Assembly: GCA_014773175.1 (NCBI GenBank)
Contig: VXCM01001513.1
Coordinates: 62,001 to 126,000, forward strand
DNA from: Lucifuga dentata
Lineage: Eukaryota; Chordata; Actinopteri; Ophidiiformes; Bythitidae
Direction: 5' to 3'
Length of the DNA stretch: 64,000 bases
Shown here one piece after another: positions 14,305-28,100 of this stretch; positions within the stretch are counted from its first letter, which is position 1, and the number at the start of each line of letters is the position of its first letter. The translations under genes and the position numbers were made by a program. The notes beneath the pieces were generated by a model, which worked only from the letters and a program-made list of their open reading frames with translations, was not told where the DNA came from and made no database searches.

Positions 14305-17300
14305 CGCGTGTGTGCATGCGTGCGTGTGTGTGCATGTTTCCACTGTCTAAAAGCAGACAGGGGCTTTCCACATCCTCTGAGCCGTGAAACATTGGTAACC
14401 TTCTGAATCACAACTGAGAGGATGTTTGCACAAAACACACACACACACACATGCAACCACACTCTGTCACATTGCTAATCCACTCACAAATTACTTGCCC
14501 ACACGAAGCCATAATTTGTTCAGAAGAGGGAAGGGGCAGAGAAAAGTCCCTGCAACTGTTTTTCCTTTTTGTTGATGAAAAAAAAAAAACTGTAAATAGT
14601 CTATTAAAAGTCAGATTGTGTGTCAAAGTATCATGTCTGGCAGCCCTGATCCTCGTGTTGACCTCTAAACTTTTATGTACAGCATCAAAATTTTAACATA
14701 CATTACCAACAATTTATTAATACATGAATAAGAATTAATCTCTGTGACTCTTGCCTCCAGCCCAGCCGGTGCTGTATTGGTGCTCCAGAAACATATCGGT
14801 GTGGAGTAACGTTTCCTTCAACCTGGCTGTGCTCATGAACTTGCTCGTCTGCTTCTTCTACCCCCTGGAGGGAGTACATGGAGGTATGTCACACATGGGT
14901 AGACACCCGAGTGTGACTGCAGCCCTTTTAAGCCTGATCTCGACCTCTGACCTTGCTCAAATCTTGTGACCAATGTGAAATCTGATGCCACATTCCAGTG
15001 TGTCAATATTTTTCAAAGAAGAATTGTTTTACATATGGGAAGTAGATGCCAGCTTTGTTCTGATAATAACTATTCAATGCATATTAGAGGGAGTCTTTTC
15101 ATGAATGTTGATGTGATTTATGCAGGTTCAGGTTCTGTATTGTGCTTGTTTTCAAATCTTCAAGTGTGTCCTTAGAAATCAGGGTCAAACAAGGTTATGC
15201 ACACATGGTGCAAAACAGGAAGGACAAATTTTTCTGCTACATTTGGCTCCTATCGCATTGTACAGCATGTACTGACATGATATAGCATGGGTTGAATGAC
15301 TGGCATAGAAGACAGACGATCTCCTGTGCTGAGATTCTGCCAGTTGACTGCCAGCTGTAAAGCTTTGGATTTATCTGGGGGCAAAACAGATCCACCTCCG
15401 TGCAACGTTATGTTACCCAGGTTGCACTCACTTAATACTATGGATATTTTAATGATTTCCTTAAGTGCAACTATCTGAAAAGAAGTAAGTCACATGTTTA
15501 GCCACCCACAGACTTTAAAGACGTGACTCTCATTTCTTCTCCCAGGCATCACGTCTGACCCACTGATCTCCTTTTTCACGCAATGTTCCAATCTGCTGAC
15601 TGCTAATCACCTGACTGGGATCAGGAGCAGGACCTGAGGAAGCCTTTGTCCTCGTTTCAGACACGCCCACGTGTATAAACACAACACGTCTACACATGAT
15701 TTTAAATCTTGAGCTCATATTTGAGATGCTGTGGATACCACAGGAGAGTTCTGTGTAATTTGTTCCATAAATGAATCTTAGGTTACCTCAGGCAGGACAA
15801 GTCATGAGCATCATGTTAGATAATCCAACAGTTTGACACTTCAGAGAAGGCAGTTGGTGTATTTCAACTGTCAAATCCTCATTCTGCCCTGTGGTTCTTA
15901 TGCTATTTACTCCCTTTACCAACCACCATCGTCTTGCTCTTCATCTTATTAATGTTACTTTTGATGGTGTCATATGTTATGTACACCACGTAAATCCCAC
16001 GTGCCAGTGATGTGTCTGCATCCTGTTGTTGCCCTGGATGAGATCACTGATTGAAAGGACCCTCTTGTTGTCAAAGTGACCCATTTTGTGGCTCTAATTT
16101 CCAAATTTTTATTTATACTGTACGTGCAAAAACGAACAAAGAATATACAAATATAATACGAAGAATATCTGTAGAACAATCTGATTTCAACAGCCATTTC
16201 TCCATTGATTTCAAGAATTTTTTTTTTTTATATATGGTTCATGATTATTACCTTATAATCAAACAGCGGATGTTTCCCCTTTCCAACCTGCTGTTTGTGT
16301 ATGCATGTGTGTGTACGTGTCTATTTTTGGACGTTGTAGATCTTCAAAACCCAAATCTCCAAGTTTAAACAAATTTATAAGAATGTATGGCTATAAGGTT
16401 GCACACATGTCTTAATTTTCTAACATCTTAACAAATTATCTGGTAAAATTTTAATTCTGCTCTTACAAAACTGCAGCATTGTGTTGATTTTTGCACATTG
16501 AAGAATCACAGGAAAAACTAAAGATCTTTCAGAAGACTGTGCAATGATTTGGTTTTAAGTTTATGATGAAACTGAAATTTGTTTACCGCTTGTTATTGTG
16601 AAAACTGAGAGCCCAGTATGAGTAATGTCTGTCGGTATTTTCCTGTCTACACTGGAACTTTGTCTGTATGCAAGGCGTGATCACGTGAGACTCAAACAGA
16701 CCTTTGGCCTGCTTAAGCAGGCATTTTTATGGCCTTGGGCCCCTGCCTTCTCTCTCGTACTCTCCCTCCCTGACACACTGCACACACTGTGCTCGCCCCT
16801 CCTCTGCTCTCCCCCCACACTTGCTTGGGGCTGCAAAATGAGGGTTATAAGAGCAGGAGATCTAGGTCAGTGTGTTCTGACTGCATGCATGACTGCCTGC
16901 CTTCTGATGAATAGCCTGGGTTAACACCACACACACACTCACCCACTTGCAACCAAAGTGTAAAGGACATACTGATTTTGTGGGTTCACCTAAGCACCCT
17001 TTTTTTCCGTCTGCTGCAGCAATGGAGCTGCGTGTTGCTCTCAGCTCATTCCTCATGAATCTTTCAGCTGAGGTATTTTTAGAGGTGGCTGTTATGTAAG
17101 TGGCACCTGTCATGTGATCTCCAGAGGGACTGGGAGGGAGAGGAAAGTAGAGGAAAAGAGTGAAGGGGAGATAGGTGGAAAGAAAGGAAAAGAGGTCTCC
17201 CTCATCCATGGCACCAGCAGCCCCCCAGCTCTCTTCTTGTTTTTCTTGATCCTTTCACTTATCTCCCATTTTATGTAACACTTTCTTTTTCCACACAACT

Positions 17301-19147
17301 TGTTACTCATGCGCTCTACCTCTCTAAAACCAACAGACTTCTTTTCTGTGTTGTCTGTTTGCTTTGTAGTCGCTAATCATGGAAACAGTCCACACAGACA
17401 CACATGCATGCAAGGACATGCTACGTCGATGTTTTAGGAAGGAGGATCAGTAACAGGGGCAGCAGGTTGGGTGTGGTCTTGTTTTTAGGTTAGTTAAACC
17501 TGATTGATTACTTCAGGCCTGAGTGACACTTTGTCACTTGAAACCCCTGACTAGGACACTAATCCTGGATATACTCTGGGATCAAGGGTAGCATCAGGTG
17601 GCTCTTACTAAAGCTTAGCACACACAACACACATATACAGCTAAAGTATGTCATAGTGAGTGTTATGTAACTGGCTCTCTTTGAGTTCAAAGTCTCGCTA
17701 ATGAAGGCCCTAGGCTTGCCTTTGAGGCAGAACTTGGCAAAAGCCTGTTAAAAACCTGTTGGTTCAGAAGAGGCCCGGTTAAAGCTTCAAACAGCACTGT
17801 CATTCTCTCAACACTGTGCTTTCATTTTCTGCTTATGACAATTCAGTGTAACAGCATTGTAAAATTCAGCATTATTAGCTTTGGAGCTTGTGTGTGCATT
17901 TTTACAAAAAGTTGCATTTTGTCTGTGTGTGTACATGTATTTATCTTCTGCAGGTACACTGGATCCTCACCTGTCTGCATTACTGTGGATGGCAGTGTTG
18001 GCAGCACTGGTTATTGTTATTATTATGCCCCAGCCGCTGGGTATCCGTGCCCTGGTCATTGTCACCATCTTTCGTCTCATCTTCTCTGTTGGCCTGGAGC
18101 CCACTCTCTTCCTTCTGGGTGCCTTTAATGTGAGTTTTCACCTCCCTTACCCCTGTCTTTGAAAGTTGCCCTGAGAAATACTAACAATGCAACACTACAA
18201 CAACACAAATTTTCCCACTTACATACTGTGTGTGTGTGTGTGTGTGTGTACCTTTACTTTTTCAGAATTCTCCACCATGTTAGCTCTAGCTCCCCTTCAA
18301 CATTCACTCACATCCATGCCCACTTGGCAAGTCAGTGCCCACTCTGCCTGTGGTGTCACCCCTAGCCCAAGAGTTCTCCCTGGCATTGCCTGACTGTGTT
18401 ATGAGGTGTGAAGTGCATCACTCAACCCTAGAGAATGACAGTTCCACCCCTCCCCCATCCCCCCACACCCACACCCACCAGAAATTGCTAGCGACCATTA
18501 TTGACCAGTCAGAAGAGAAACTCAACTTTAGAAGTAAATCAGTGACTAAAATAGTTCCTTCAGTTCATTCATGTTTTCATTTCCACCACATCACACATTA
18601 GACTGTAAACAGATTGCTAAGCTAATAGGAGACATAATGTCCACATTTGAATGGCACAACACAGTCATTGTGCTGTCTTTTGTGAGTTGTAGTTGTGTGC
18701 ATACGATGTTTGAATGAATATAAGAAATGAGAAGACATACAGAGCTGGAAAGGGAGATTGAAACACCAGAAAGGCAAGACAGTGATTATGTTTGGTTTTC
18801 TGGTTATGTTTCTGTTACAGCATGTAGCCATACTGAAATAAAGAAATTCCCAGCCCTTGTCCTTGTAGTGACACTAGCAACAACTAGTGCATGCTTGGAG
18901 TCTAATTGAACACTAGTATGGAAGTTATTGTGGTTTCAAGGCTTGTGTTTGATCAGCATCATTCAGTATTACATTCAGACTCCAACATGATAAACTTACT
19001 AAAATACTACCTTGGGAGCAGGGACTTATGGGGGACACGAACATCTGCCATGACAAAAACATGGCTACAGTAGATTTCATTATATAAATGGAGATAAAGC
19101 ACTGTTTCCTGAAAAGTTCCAATGTTCAAAAAGGGCCTTAGATACCA

Positions 19148-19192
<45 letters not shown>

Positions 19193-22100
19193 TAAAGATG
19201 TGCTTCCGATGGCTCAAACCTCACCTTCACTGTGCTGCTACCATTTCTCATAATTTAAGGATTAATATTGAAATGATTGATGAATGTCTGTCATGCATTC
19301 TGATTATAAGAGACAGGATGTCTTTGCCTTCCAGGTGTGCAATAAGATTATCTTCCTGATAAGTTTTGTGGGGAACCGAGGAACCTTCACACGAGGCTAT
19401 AAATCCATGGTGATGGACTTTGAGTTCCTGTACCACCTCATCTACCTCATCATCTGCTGTCTGGGGGTGTTTCTCCATGTCTTTTTCTACAGTCTCTTGG
19501 TAAGACACAGTACATACACTTTTGAATTCATAATTCAATTCATATTCACACGTAACACAACTGCATACTAACACCTTTGCAAAAAAGAGACACACACACA
19601 CACCTCCTCAGTGGTTACAGACAGGCAGGATTCAATCATTTAAAAATATTTGCGTGGCTCTTTTGCCAGTGAGAGGGGCTTTGAGTAAAACCATGTGTAA
19701 AATATTTTTTCTCCTCTAAATGTAAACCTATCTTTCCACCATGGTTCATTCAAGGACATATCCTACTAGCGAGCCAGAAATTGCCTTATTTGGTGCTGTA
19801 ATGATGTTGCTGTTGTTGTTGTTGTTGAGGTGTTAAGTGCCATGTGCCAGTACTGCAAGTCCGGTTTATAATGTGTTAGACTAACTACGCCAGTATTTGG
19901 AGCTTTTTTCATTCACACAGGTCCAAGCAGCACTTGTGCAGATGCAGTGAACATATTTTCGTGTTTCTCAACTGGCTGAAGGCTTATTCATGTCATATTG
20001 TTGGTGAGTAGGGTGGAGTCCTACTGGACTCCATGCAATTTGCCTACAGGGTTGACCTTGGGGTCAAGGATGCAACTGCCACCCTATTAAACCTTACTTT
20101 AAAGCACCTTGAAGGTATTAACAGCCAGACTTTTATTTGTCAGTTTTTCTTCCACCTTTAACACAATTCGGCTTCATATCCTATTCAGCAAGTGTCTGTG
20201 TTCAATCTCGATGTTAATATCTCTGAATGGATTGTAAATTTTCTGTCATGCCGACCTCAAAGACTTAGAGTAAATGGACTCTGTCTCAGCAACGCATGTC
20301 TTCTACAGGTTCTCCGCAAGGTTGTGTATTGTCACCACTACTTTAGATACTCTACACCAATGACTGTAGGAGCAAACATCAGAACAGGCGTATCCTAACA
20401 TTTGCTGATGACACAGTAATTATCAGCTTGCTTCGTGATAAAGAGGACGCTCATGGATCAGTGCTTGATGATTTTGTACAGTGGTGTGATGATCATTTCC
20501 TCACTCTGAACATATCAAAACCAAAAGATATGTCTGTTGACTCCAGGAGGGCTTCATCCTCTCTCACACCACCCCAGACTCTTCTCAACGGCCAGGCAGT
20601 GCAGAGTGTTAAAACCTACAAATACCTTGGTACCATCATAGATGATAAACTGAAATTTGATGGAAACACTGATTTGATTTGTAAGAAGAGTCATCAAAGA
20701 CTGTAATTTTTGCGAAGACTCAATCTTTTCAGTGTGGACACAAAATTGATGAAGCTTTTTTACAAATTGATGATAGAATCAGTCTTAACATTTTCACTGA
20801 TTTGTTGTATGGAAATCTAAATGTTCAAAATAAGAACAGACTGAACGATATTGTTAAAAGAGCAGGCAAACTCATTGGTAAGCAGCAGTCTTCCCCGTCA
20901 GCCATCTATTCTCATCAGGTTTTGAGGAAAGCCCAGGCAATTCAAGCCACTTCACTCCATCCTCTTAGTGGGGATTTTGAAACTCTTCCCAAAGGTCAGA
21001 TGTTTAGGTTACAGAGGGTAAAATGCTATAGATATAAATTCTCTTTTTCCCATGTGCAATAAAGTCACTGAACACATGTACTTTATAAACAGATTTGGAT
21101 AAATTTTAGTTACTTATTTATTGTGTTACTATTTGATATGTTGTACTGCCGCCCTGCTGCAAAACAAAGTTCCCCATGTGGGACAATAAATGTTTGAAGT
21201 TGAAGTTGATAGAAAAAAACAGAGCAAAAGGGAGCAAAGGGGAAATTTTATAAAAATGACAGAATCCAACTAGGATTTTCTGTTTCCTCACCACAAAATA
21301 AACCATGGTAGCTATATAATATAAAATTCACAAAATTTCATTTCAAGTTAGCGACAGATCATTTAGGTTTATGATCCTTCAGTTAAGTGAAGGATCATAA
21401 ACCTAAATGATCTAAATGAGCTTTCCATTGAGCTGTCTGTACTCTACAAGCTTTATGAGCTTAATATATCATTAGTCCTTTAGGTGTGTGCATCCATGCT
21501 TCTGAAAACAGTACTGAGAGTTTAAAGTAACAGCTGATGCTGCCAACAAAGACAAAGGCTCAATAATCTCAAGAGAGCAGGTGAGTGATTCAGCAGAAAT
21601 ATCTGAACCAAGTGAATGTCACAAAGTCGGGGGAGGCAGAAGAACCACCTGATCATATTTGGTAAATGTGTTACTGTTGGTTACACAAGAAAGTCAAAGG
21701 ACAAGAACACAGTGTTAACTGGGAAAATGGACAACAACTGGCTGCAAGTTTTGTCAACATTGATTTAAAACTTATTAATACCAGTTATTATAGAAGAGAA
21801 AATAAAACCCATTACACCTAATCGCACTTTGAACATCGTTAAAAATTTATGACGTAGGTTGAAACACTGTGGTTACCTTTATTCACAACTATTGAAGAGC
21901 CTTGAATTTTGATAGCATTATTTCACATAATTTAAGACTTTAGCAGGGTAGTAGACTCTATTTATTCTACTTAGTTCCACTATTTGATTCTGCCCATTTG
22001 TCACCAGCAACACTGTTCAATTAGCGAGTCAAAACCTCTGACTATGATTCTTTATTTAATTTATTGTTATTTTAATAAAGACCCCTTCCCTTAAAATATT

Positions 22101-25100
22101 CCCATCTCTGCCTACCACACACTGCTATTACACCCATTTTTGCAGTGAATATACTGCATGTCGAAGAAAATTAAACATATGCAGAATTTTTTAATAATTT
22201 CTAGTTTTGTTATGAAGCATCATATGTCATAATACATTTGATTAATTATCTCTCATTTGCCCTTTTGTTACGTCTAAATGATGCACCTATAAATAGTGTG
22301 TTTTGCCCCCCTGTAGCTGTTTGACCTGGTATACAGAGAAGAGACCTTGCTGAATGTAATCAAGAGCGTGACACGTAATGGACGCTCCATCGTGCTGACC
22401 GCTGTGCTTGCTCTCATCTTGGTCTACCTGTTCTCCATTGTTGGCTACATCTTCTTTAAAGACGACTTCATTCTGGAGGTGGATCGTGTTCCCAACATAA
22501 CCCTGAGTGAGATTAAATTCCATAATTCATCATTTTTCCAAATGATTTAAGCATTTAATGAATGTATGTTCTTATTATGAAAAGACAGGCTTACTTTCCA
22601 ATCATCCTACTTCTTTCTAGAAAGTGGAGTCAGTCTGGCCAGCGAGCTTCTATCTGAAGGAGTGTGTCAGTCAGGAATTGAGGAGAATTGCTCCACAGAG
22701 GCCCTGCAGGAAGGTACATTGCTGCACAGGGCTTCAGGTTTTGCTCCTTTATCTGCCCCAGTCTATGTCAGTATGTTTATCATGCATAATATCTCAGCTG
22801 CTGCTAAGTTTTGACAAATAATAAAAGCAATGTTACAAATAGAGTTGAATGGGAGATGTTTACACTTTTTACATAATATAAAAAAAAAATATTCGCTGTT
22901 GTTAAAATTGTTTTTTTTTTTGTTTTTTTTTTATTTAATCTGGCATTCGGAACAAGTTTAAGCAAAGCAGCTTCAGTATTTTGTTTCATTTCAATGAAAC
23001 AAAATCAATTTTGCTTTGACTACATTAACATTTTGAACTAAAACATAAAAACAACGCTCCAAAAGATATGTTTTGTGTTCTAAGGTTTTCTGCAACTATA
23101 CCAAGGATATTTATAACAAAATAGCAGATAATATGTTATAATTACATATAGCCTTGACTACAAGGCTATAAAATCCTTATACTGGTTTATAATAATCATA
23201 TATATATAATAACAAGGTAATTCTGTGCTTGTATTGTCAATATTAATAATCATATGCACTTTGGCAGCATTATAATGTTGTCATAACAAACATATTGAAT
23301 CATGAATATTGCATGGGGGAAGTTGTGACGGTTAAATGAAAATTAAAAAGTGTAATTAACTGGAATTATTTTTTAGTCACATATAATCCATGAATCATAT
23401 TCTCTAGATAAAGAGTCATTAGTTCTACACCCATATTTATCACTTATCTATTTCCACAGTGGACTTGTATGATAGCAGCAGCAATCAAAATGTTTGGATA
23501 ACTGAAACACGACTTCAAAGAGTCAAAATTAAATTGACATTTGAGGGGCAGCCATACTACATGGATGCATTTGGTATCATTAGAATGATTTGTTAGATGA
23601 ACACAGCAGATTGGGGAGCTGTTATGATGGTTTGCCACAATATATTATGGTATGGAACAATTATTCTACAACTTACAATGAAAATACATATATTAAAGTA
23701 CATTAACTTTCGCTTATTATATACTTAATTCTTATTTTTACTTAAGCAATATGAGGTATTGGTGAAGACATACCATTAGTTCCGTACTGTCAGAGTGGAA
23801 AATAAAAGTAATTGCATATTGCTAGTTGTTGTGAACCTATTTAAGTTACAGGCTAATCTAATGTATTAATCTAAAGCTTAAAAGACATTGTGTGACCCAG
23901 GGTCTTACAAGAATGCTGCAGCTTTGAAGTTTGACAAAGAGGAATACATGGATTCCAGTGCTGAATGAATGAATGACTGAATGAATGTGACATGAAATGA
24001 CAGATTCTAGATATGTAGCGTAAATGACATATCCTGATGCCACAGTGATGTAGTTATAGTGTGCTTATGAATTACTTAAGAAAGTCTGTAAACTAATACA
24101 CGTGACCTCTTTGCCATCTCATGCCAAATTAATGATGTCCAGATTAAAGTTCTCCTTTATTCCTCAGATTTGGAGACTATCAGTGAGGAGGATAACGACA
24201 TGGAGCGGACGTGTGACTCTCTACTTATGTGTATCGTCACTGTACTGAGTCATGGCTTGAGGAGTGGAGGGGGTGTCGGCGATGTACTTCGCAAGCCATC
24301 CAAGGAGGTACAAATGAAGACACTGATTACAGGCTCTAATAGTGTGATTGTGTACATGCATTTGTGTGTGTGTGTGGAGGCTGACAGGGTGTAGCATCAG
24401 CAGCTTCAGCATGGGTCATGTGAGCTGGCTATGAGCCAGCTCTCAACTTTTTATTTCAAAAGCGGGATGTTTCACAATAATGGTTCCTTGCAGCTGTGCT
24501 ACCTCTGCCTAGTGTGGGAATAAGACCTCAAAATAGCTTTCCACTGAATTCTGCTCCAACCACTAATGATGTCAAAAGAGGATGTGAGTGTCTGCTTCAG
24601 TTATTCATGGCACATGAATAACTGAACTTACCAGAATTTAACTTACCAGAATTGCTTGAAAACTAACTAGAAAACTAATGAAGTAAAATAATAAAGTTTG
24701 CCTAATAATCACGTGTTGTTGGCTCAGTGGGTACCACTGCTGTTTTACAACAAGATGTCCAGTGAGTGTGTTTGTGTGACTGCAATAGGCTGATGATCAG
24801 CAGGGTGTTTACCTGCCAGAAGCCCAGTTCATTCTGGGCATTCTGCTTTAGCTCCCATACTGAACAGGGCTGCTTGGGTATGGCACAAGAAGTCACAGCC
24901 TCAAAGTTTCACCGGCTCGTCTCATCAAGAATGTTTATTATCATTAACATTCTTGATGACCAATTTTAAACTTATAACCTCATCCACAACAATCCACCAC
25001 CACCATATAATGTTTATGTTAAGGCTTTGGGTCAAACTTTTTAATGGCCCATACTTTTTATATTAGTCACCCATGATACAAACCCATAGAATTAATCCTA

Positions 25101-28100
25101 ATGTCACTTGACTCTCACTTTAAAGTGATGCATCTATAAATCTACCCTTTGCTTTTTAAACACATTTCTCCTGTAGGTTCAAATGTTATTCCTCACTGTA
25201 GAACATACTGTAAATTTGTGTCATGTCGTGTATCGTGTAGCTATTGATTCCAATGGTGACTAGTTTTGGCGGCAGAAAAAAAGTATTAAAATGTCCATAG
25301 AAACATCTCATCTCATTCCTGCATCATAATCTCAGCACTGTCCATGCATCTCCAAATACACACATAGCTAATTTTTTTTGCTAGTAACTATTTGGCACAT
25401 ACTAAACATATGGATGGACAGCAGAGAGGTGGATTATGCTGCTGGAATGGTCCGCTCTTCTTTACCAATGAAGAAAACTGCAAACCAGCTTTCAAACATA
25501 GCTCACATCACCTCACTGTGCTATGTGTGAAGTGATGTGAGCTATGCAGACGTTAGTGTGGTACACATGATGAGCCTCCTGTGTATTTGACCATTCTTGC
25601 CTGCTTCTTTCTCAGGAGCCACTTTTTGCAGCCAGAGTGATATACGACCTGCTGTTCTTCTTCATGGTCATCATCATTGTCCTCAACCTCATCTTTGGTG
25701 TTATCATCGACACCTTTGCAGACCTGAGGAGTGAAAAACAGAAGAAAGAAGAAGTCCTGAAGACAACCTGCTTCATCTGTGGTGAGTCTAAGTAGGATTT
25801 CTAGGTTCCACAATTTTTTTTACTTGCCTGAAGGTGCATGGTGTAAATTGTTTATAACCTGAGATATAAATTTTTACAGTTTTTTACAGTACAAATGTAG
25901 GAATATAGGAGTTTGTATTGGGATAGTTTTGAAACCATTGCATAGGTACTGTATAAAATACAACCATCAAAGCTGTTGAAAAGACTTCATCATACCATTC
26001 CTGTAGCTTGGCTGATTCACATCACCTCTCACAATGTTCAGTTCCTTTGAATTTTCTTTCCTGGATAAATGCAACTGTGAAGGCACAATTTGTTGCCGTC
26101 ACTCTTTTTTCTTCCTCCCACTTTTTCACTTTGCTGCTGTTCTAAAGAAGACTGAGTCACAAGGGCTTCCTGCCACTACTCTGCCCACCTCCATAATTCA
26201 TGTCTGTCTCACACGCACACATGCACTGTCTTTCACATGCACATAAACACACATACACACACACACACACACGCTAACGCACACTTAATTTTCGTACCTT
26301 CTACCTTGTGCAACCCAGCTGTTTATGCATATCTTATCTCCTAATGTCATTTCTATATATGTTCAGTATATGTGTGTGGGGTGTGGGTCTCCTTGGGACT
26401 AGTTGTGTATGTGTGCATCGCTACTGCGTGTGTATGAAGGGTCAGGCAGCAGCGGGAAGCATATGGAATTAAAACTGTTATGTCACTAAGCCAGCCATTG
26501 GCTATGACTCACTCTTGTTAAATAAGGCCTGGCCACAGGGGAGCTGCTGTCTCTATGGTTTCCACAAGGACCACAAGGGAAGAGGAGATGTGGAGATTAG
26601 GAGGAGATCTCCACAGGCTTAAGTAGCTCGCCTTCCTCCAGCAAAACTTTAGAAACCAGCAATTTTTCTCATAATCTCAGACTACATTTCAGATATGTGC
26701 GTCTGCAGCCAGTGGTTCATTTACGTCATGAGTATATGACACAGGCTTGCTGTTGATTTCCTTTAGCTGAAGCTAATTTTGTTCATTTTGTACACTTCAC
26801 AGTTAAAGGACCATACTGATGATTTTCATGTTTGAGCCCAATAAATCCTACTCGCATACATGTACTATAACTATACTATACTATATATATTTACTGATAA
26901 CCATTTTCCAAAACATAAAACCGTGTTTTAGTTTTCCCTGTAACTTTGCCAAATCTCCTAATCTTGCAAAAACAGATGGTAAACTCACCTTAAAATTCAA
27001 TGTTTTACCAGCTAACATGTACATCCGAATGTAGAGGGGATGGTCATTTTTAATTTCTCGGTAAAAGACTTCTTCTCCTGCAAATATATTCCCTTGTGGA
27101 GACATGCATTTTCTTCCATACAGCTCCGTGTTGGACCAGTTAAATAAAGTTACTTAAATAAAAAACTTAATAGACATCGTGTTTGTTGTGATAACTTATC
27201 TCAAGCGCATTTCAAGTCTCTGCAAGTTGATTTTTATAGTGTACCGGAATGAAATGTAACCAATGGCAGTTTGAAATATAGGAAAAAAAACTATTCTAAC
27301 ATTTACCACTCCAGTTGTATGTTTTGGGAAACCACCAGTATGGTCCTTTAAGAAGCACAGTCCATCTTTGACACCAAAATGACAGAAGAATTAGAAAACC
27401 GGTACATGACTGAGCTTAAAATTACTATTCATATCAGCCTACCAGAAGGACTGATGACAGTTGCTATGTTCTTCCAACAAAACTTGGCAAACTTTTTGCC
27501 TCGATGTGCTTTAACACATACTCTGAATGTTGAATCAGCCCTGCCTTAAAGTCCCTACGGTTCTGCTCTGTCCTAAATCTGAATCAGTAACATCATGATA
27601 GCTGGAATCTCCCTTCACCATTAAATACATTCAGAAAACTCTACTTTATTTATGATTACCCATCCAGTTAAGGAGAGTCACTAACAACCAGTAGATTTTC
27701 CTGTTGTTTAAAGGATGAGACTAATTAATTTAAAACGTTTGCATAGTTATTCTTGTAGCCTAAAGTTAGACCAGTTCAGCATGTGCTGTAAACAAGACCA
27801 GAGCTTTTCTCAGAACTAGAAACCCAGAGAACATAACTACAATATCATGTTGCAACATTGCCTTGAGTTGTTGCATTGCCTGTGGCAAAGTGACTGCTTT
27901 TGTGGACAAACTGAATATGTGTGATGTGATTCATCGGTTAAATTTGTGCTAAAAGATGTGAACCAAAACATGAATTATGGTCCTTGGAAAGAAATCTTTG
28001 GTAATATTATATTACTGTTTGTATTGAATTTTCTGTGAAACTGTATTGGTATGATGAGATGGCTAATAAGTAATAAGGCAGTGAAACAAACTCTGCTGCC

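Noticed and set aside
14233..14336. His- or Cys/Val-repeat proteins read through CA/TG repeats
   Set aside because: These frames are simple translations of microsatellites and carry no coding signal.
20192..21062. Functional reverse-transcriptase gene
   Set aside because: The RT is 5'-truncated, frameshifted between blocks and interrupted by stops; it is a LINE fossil.
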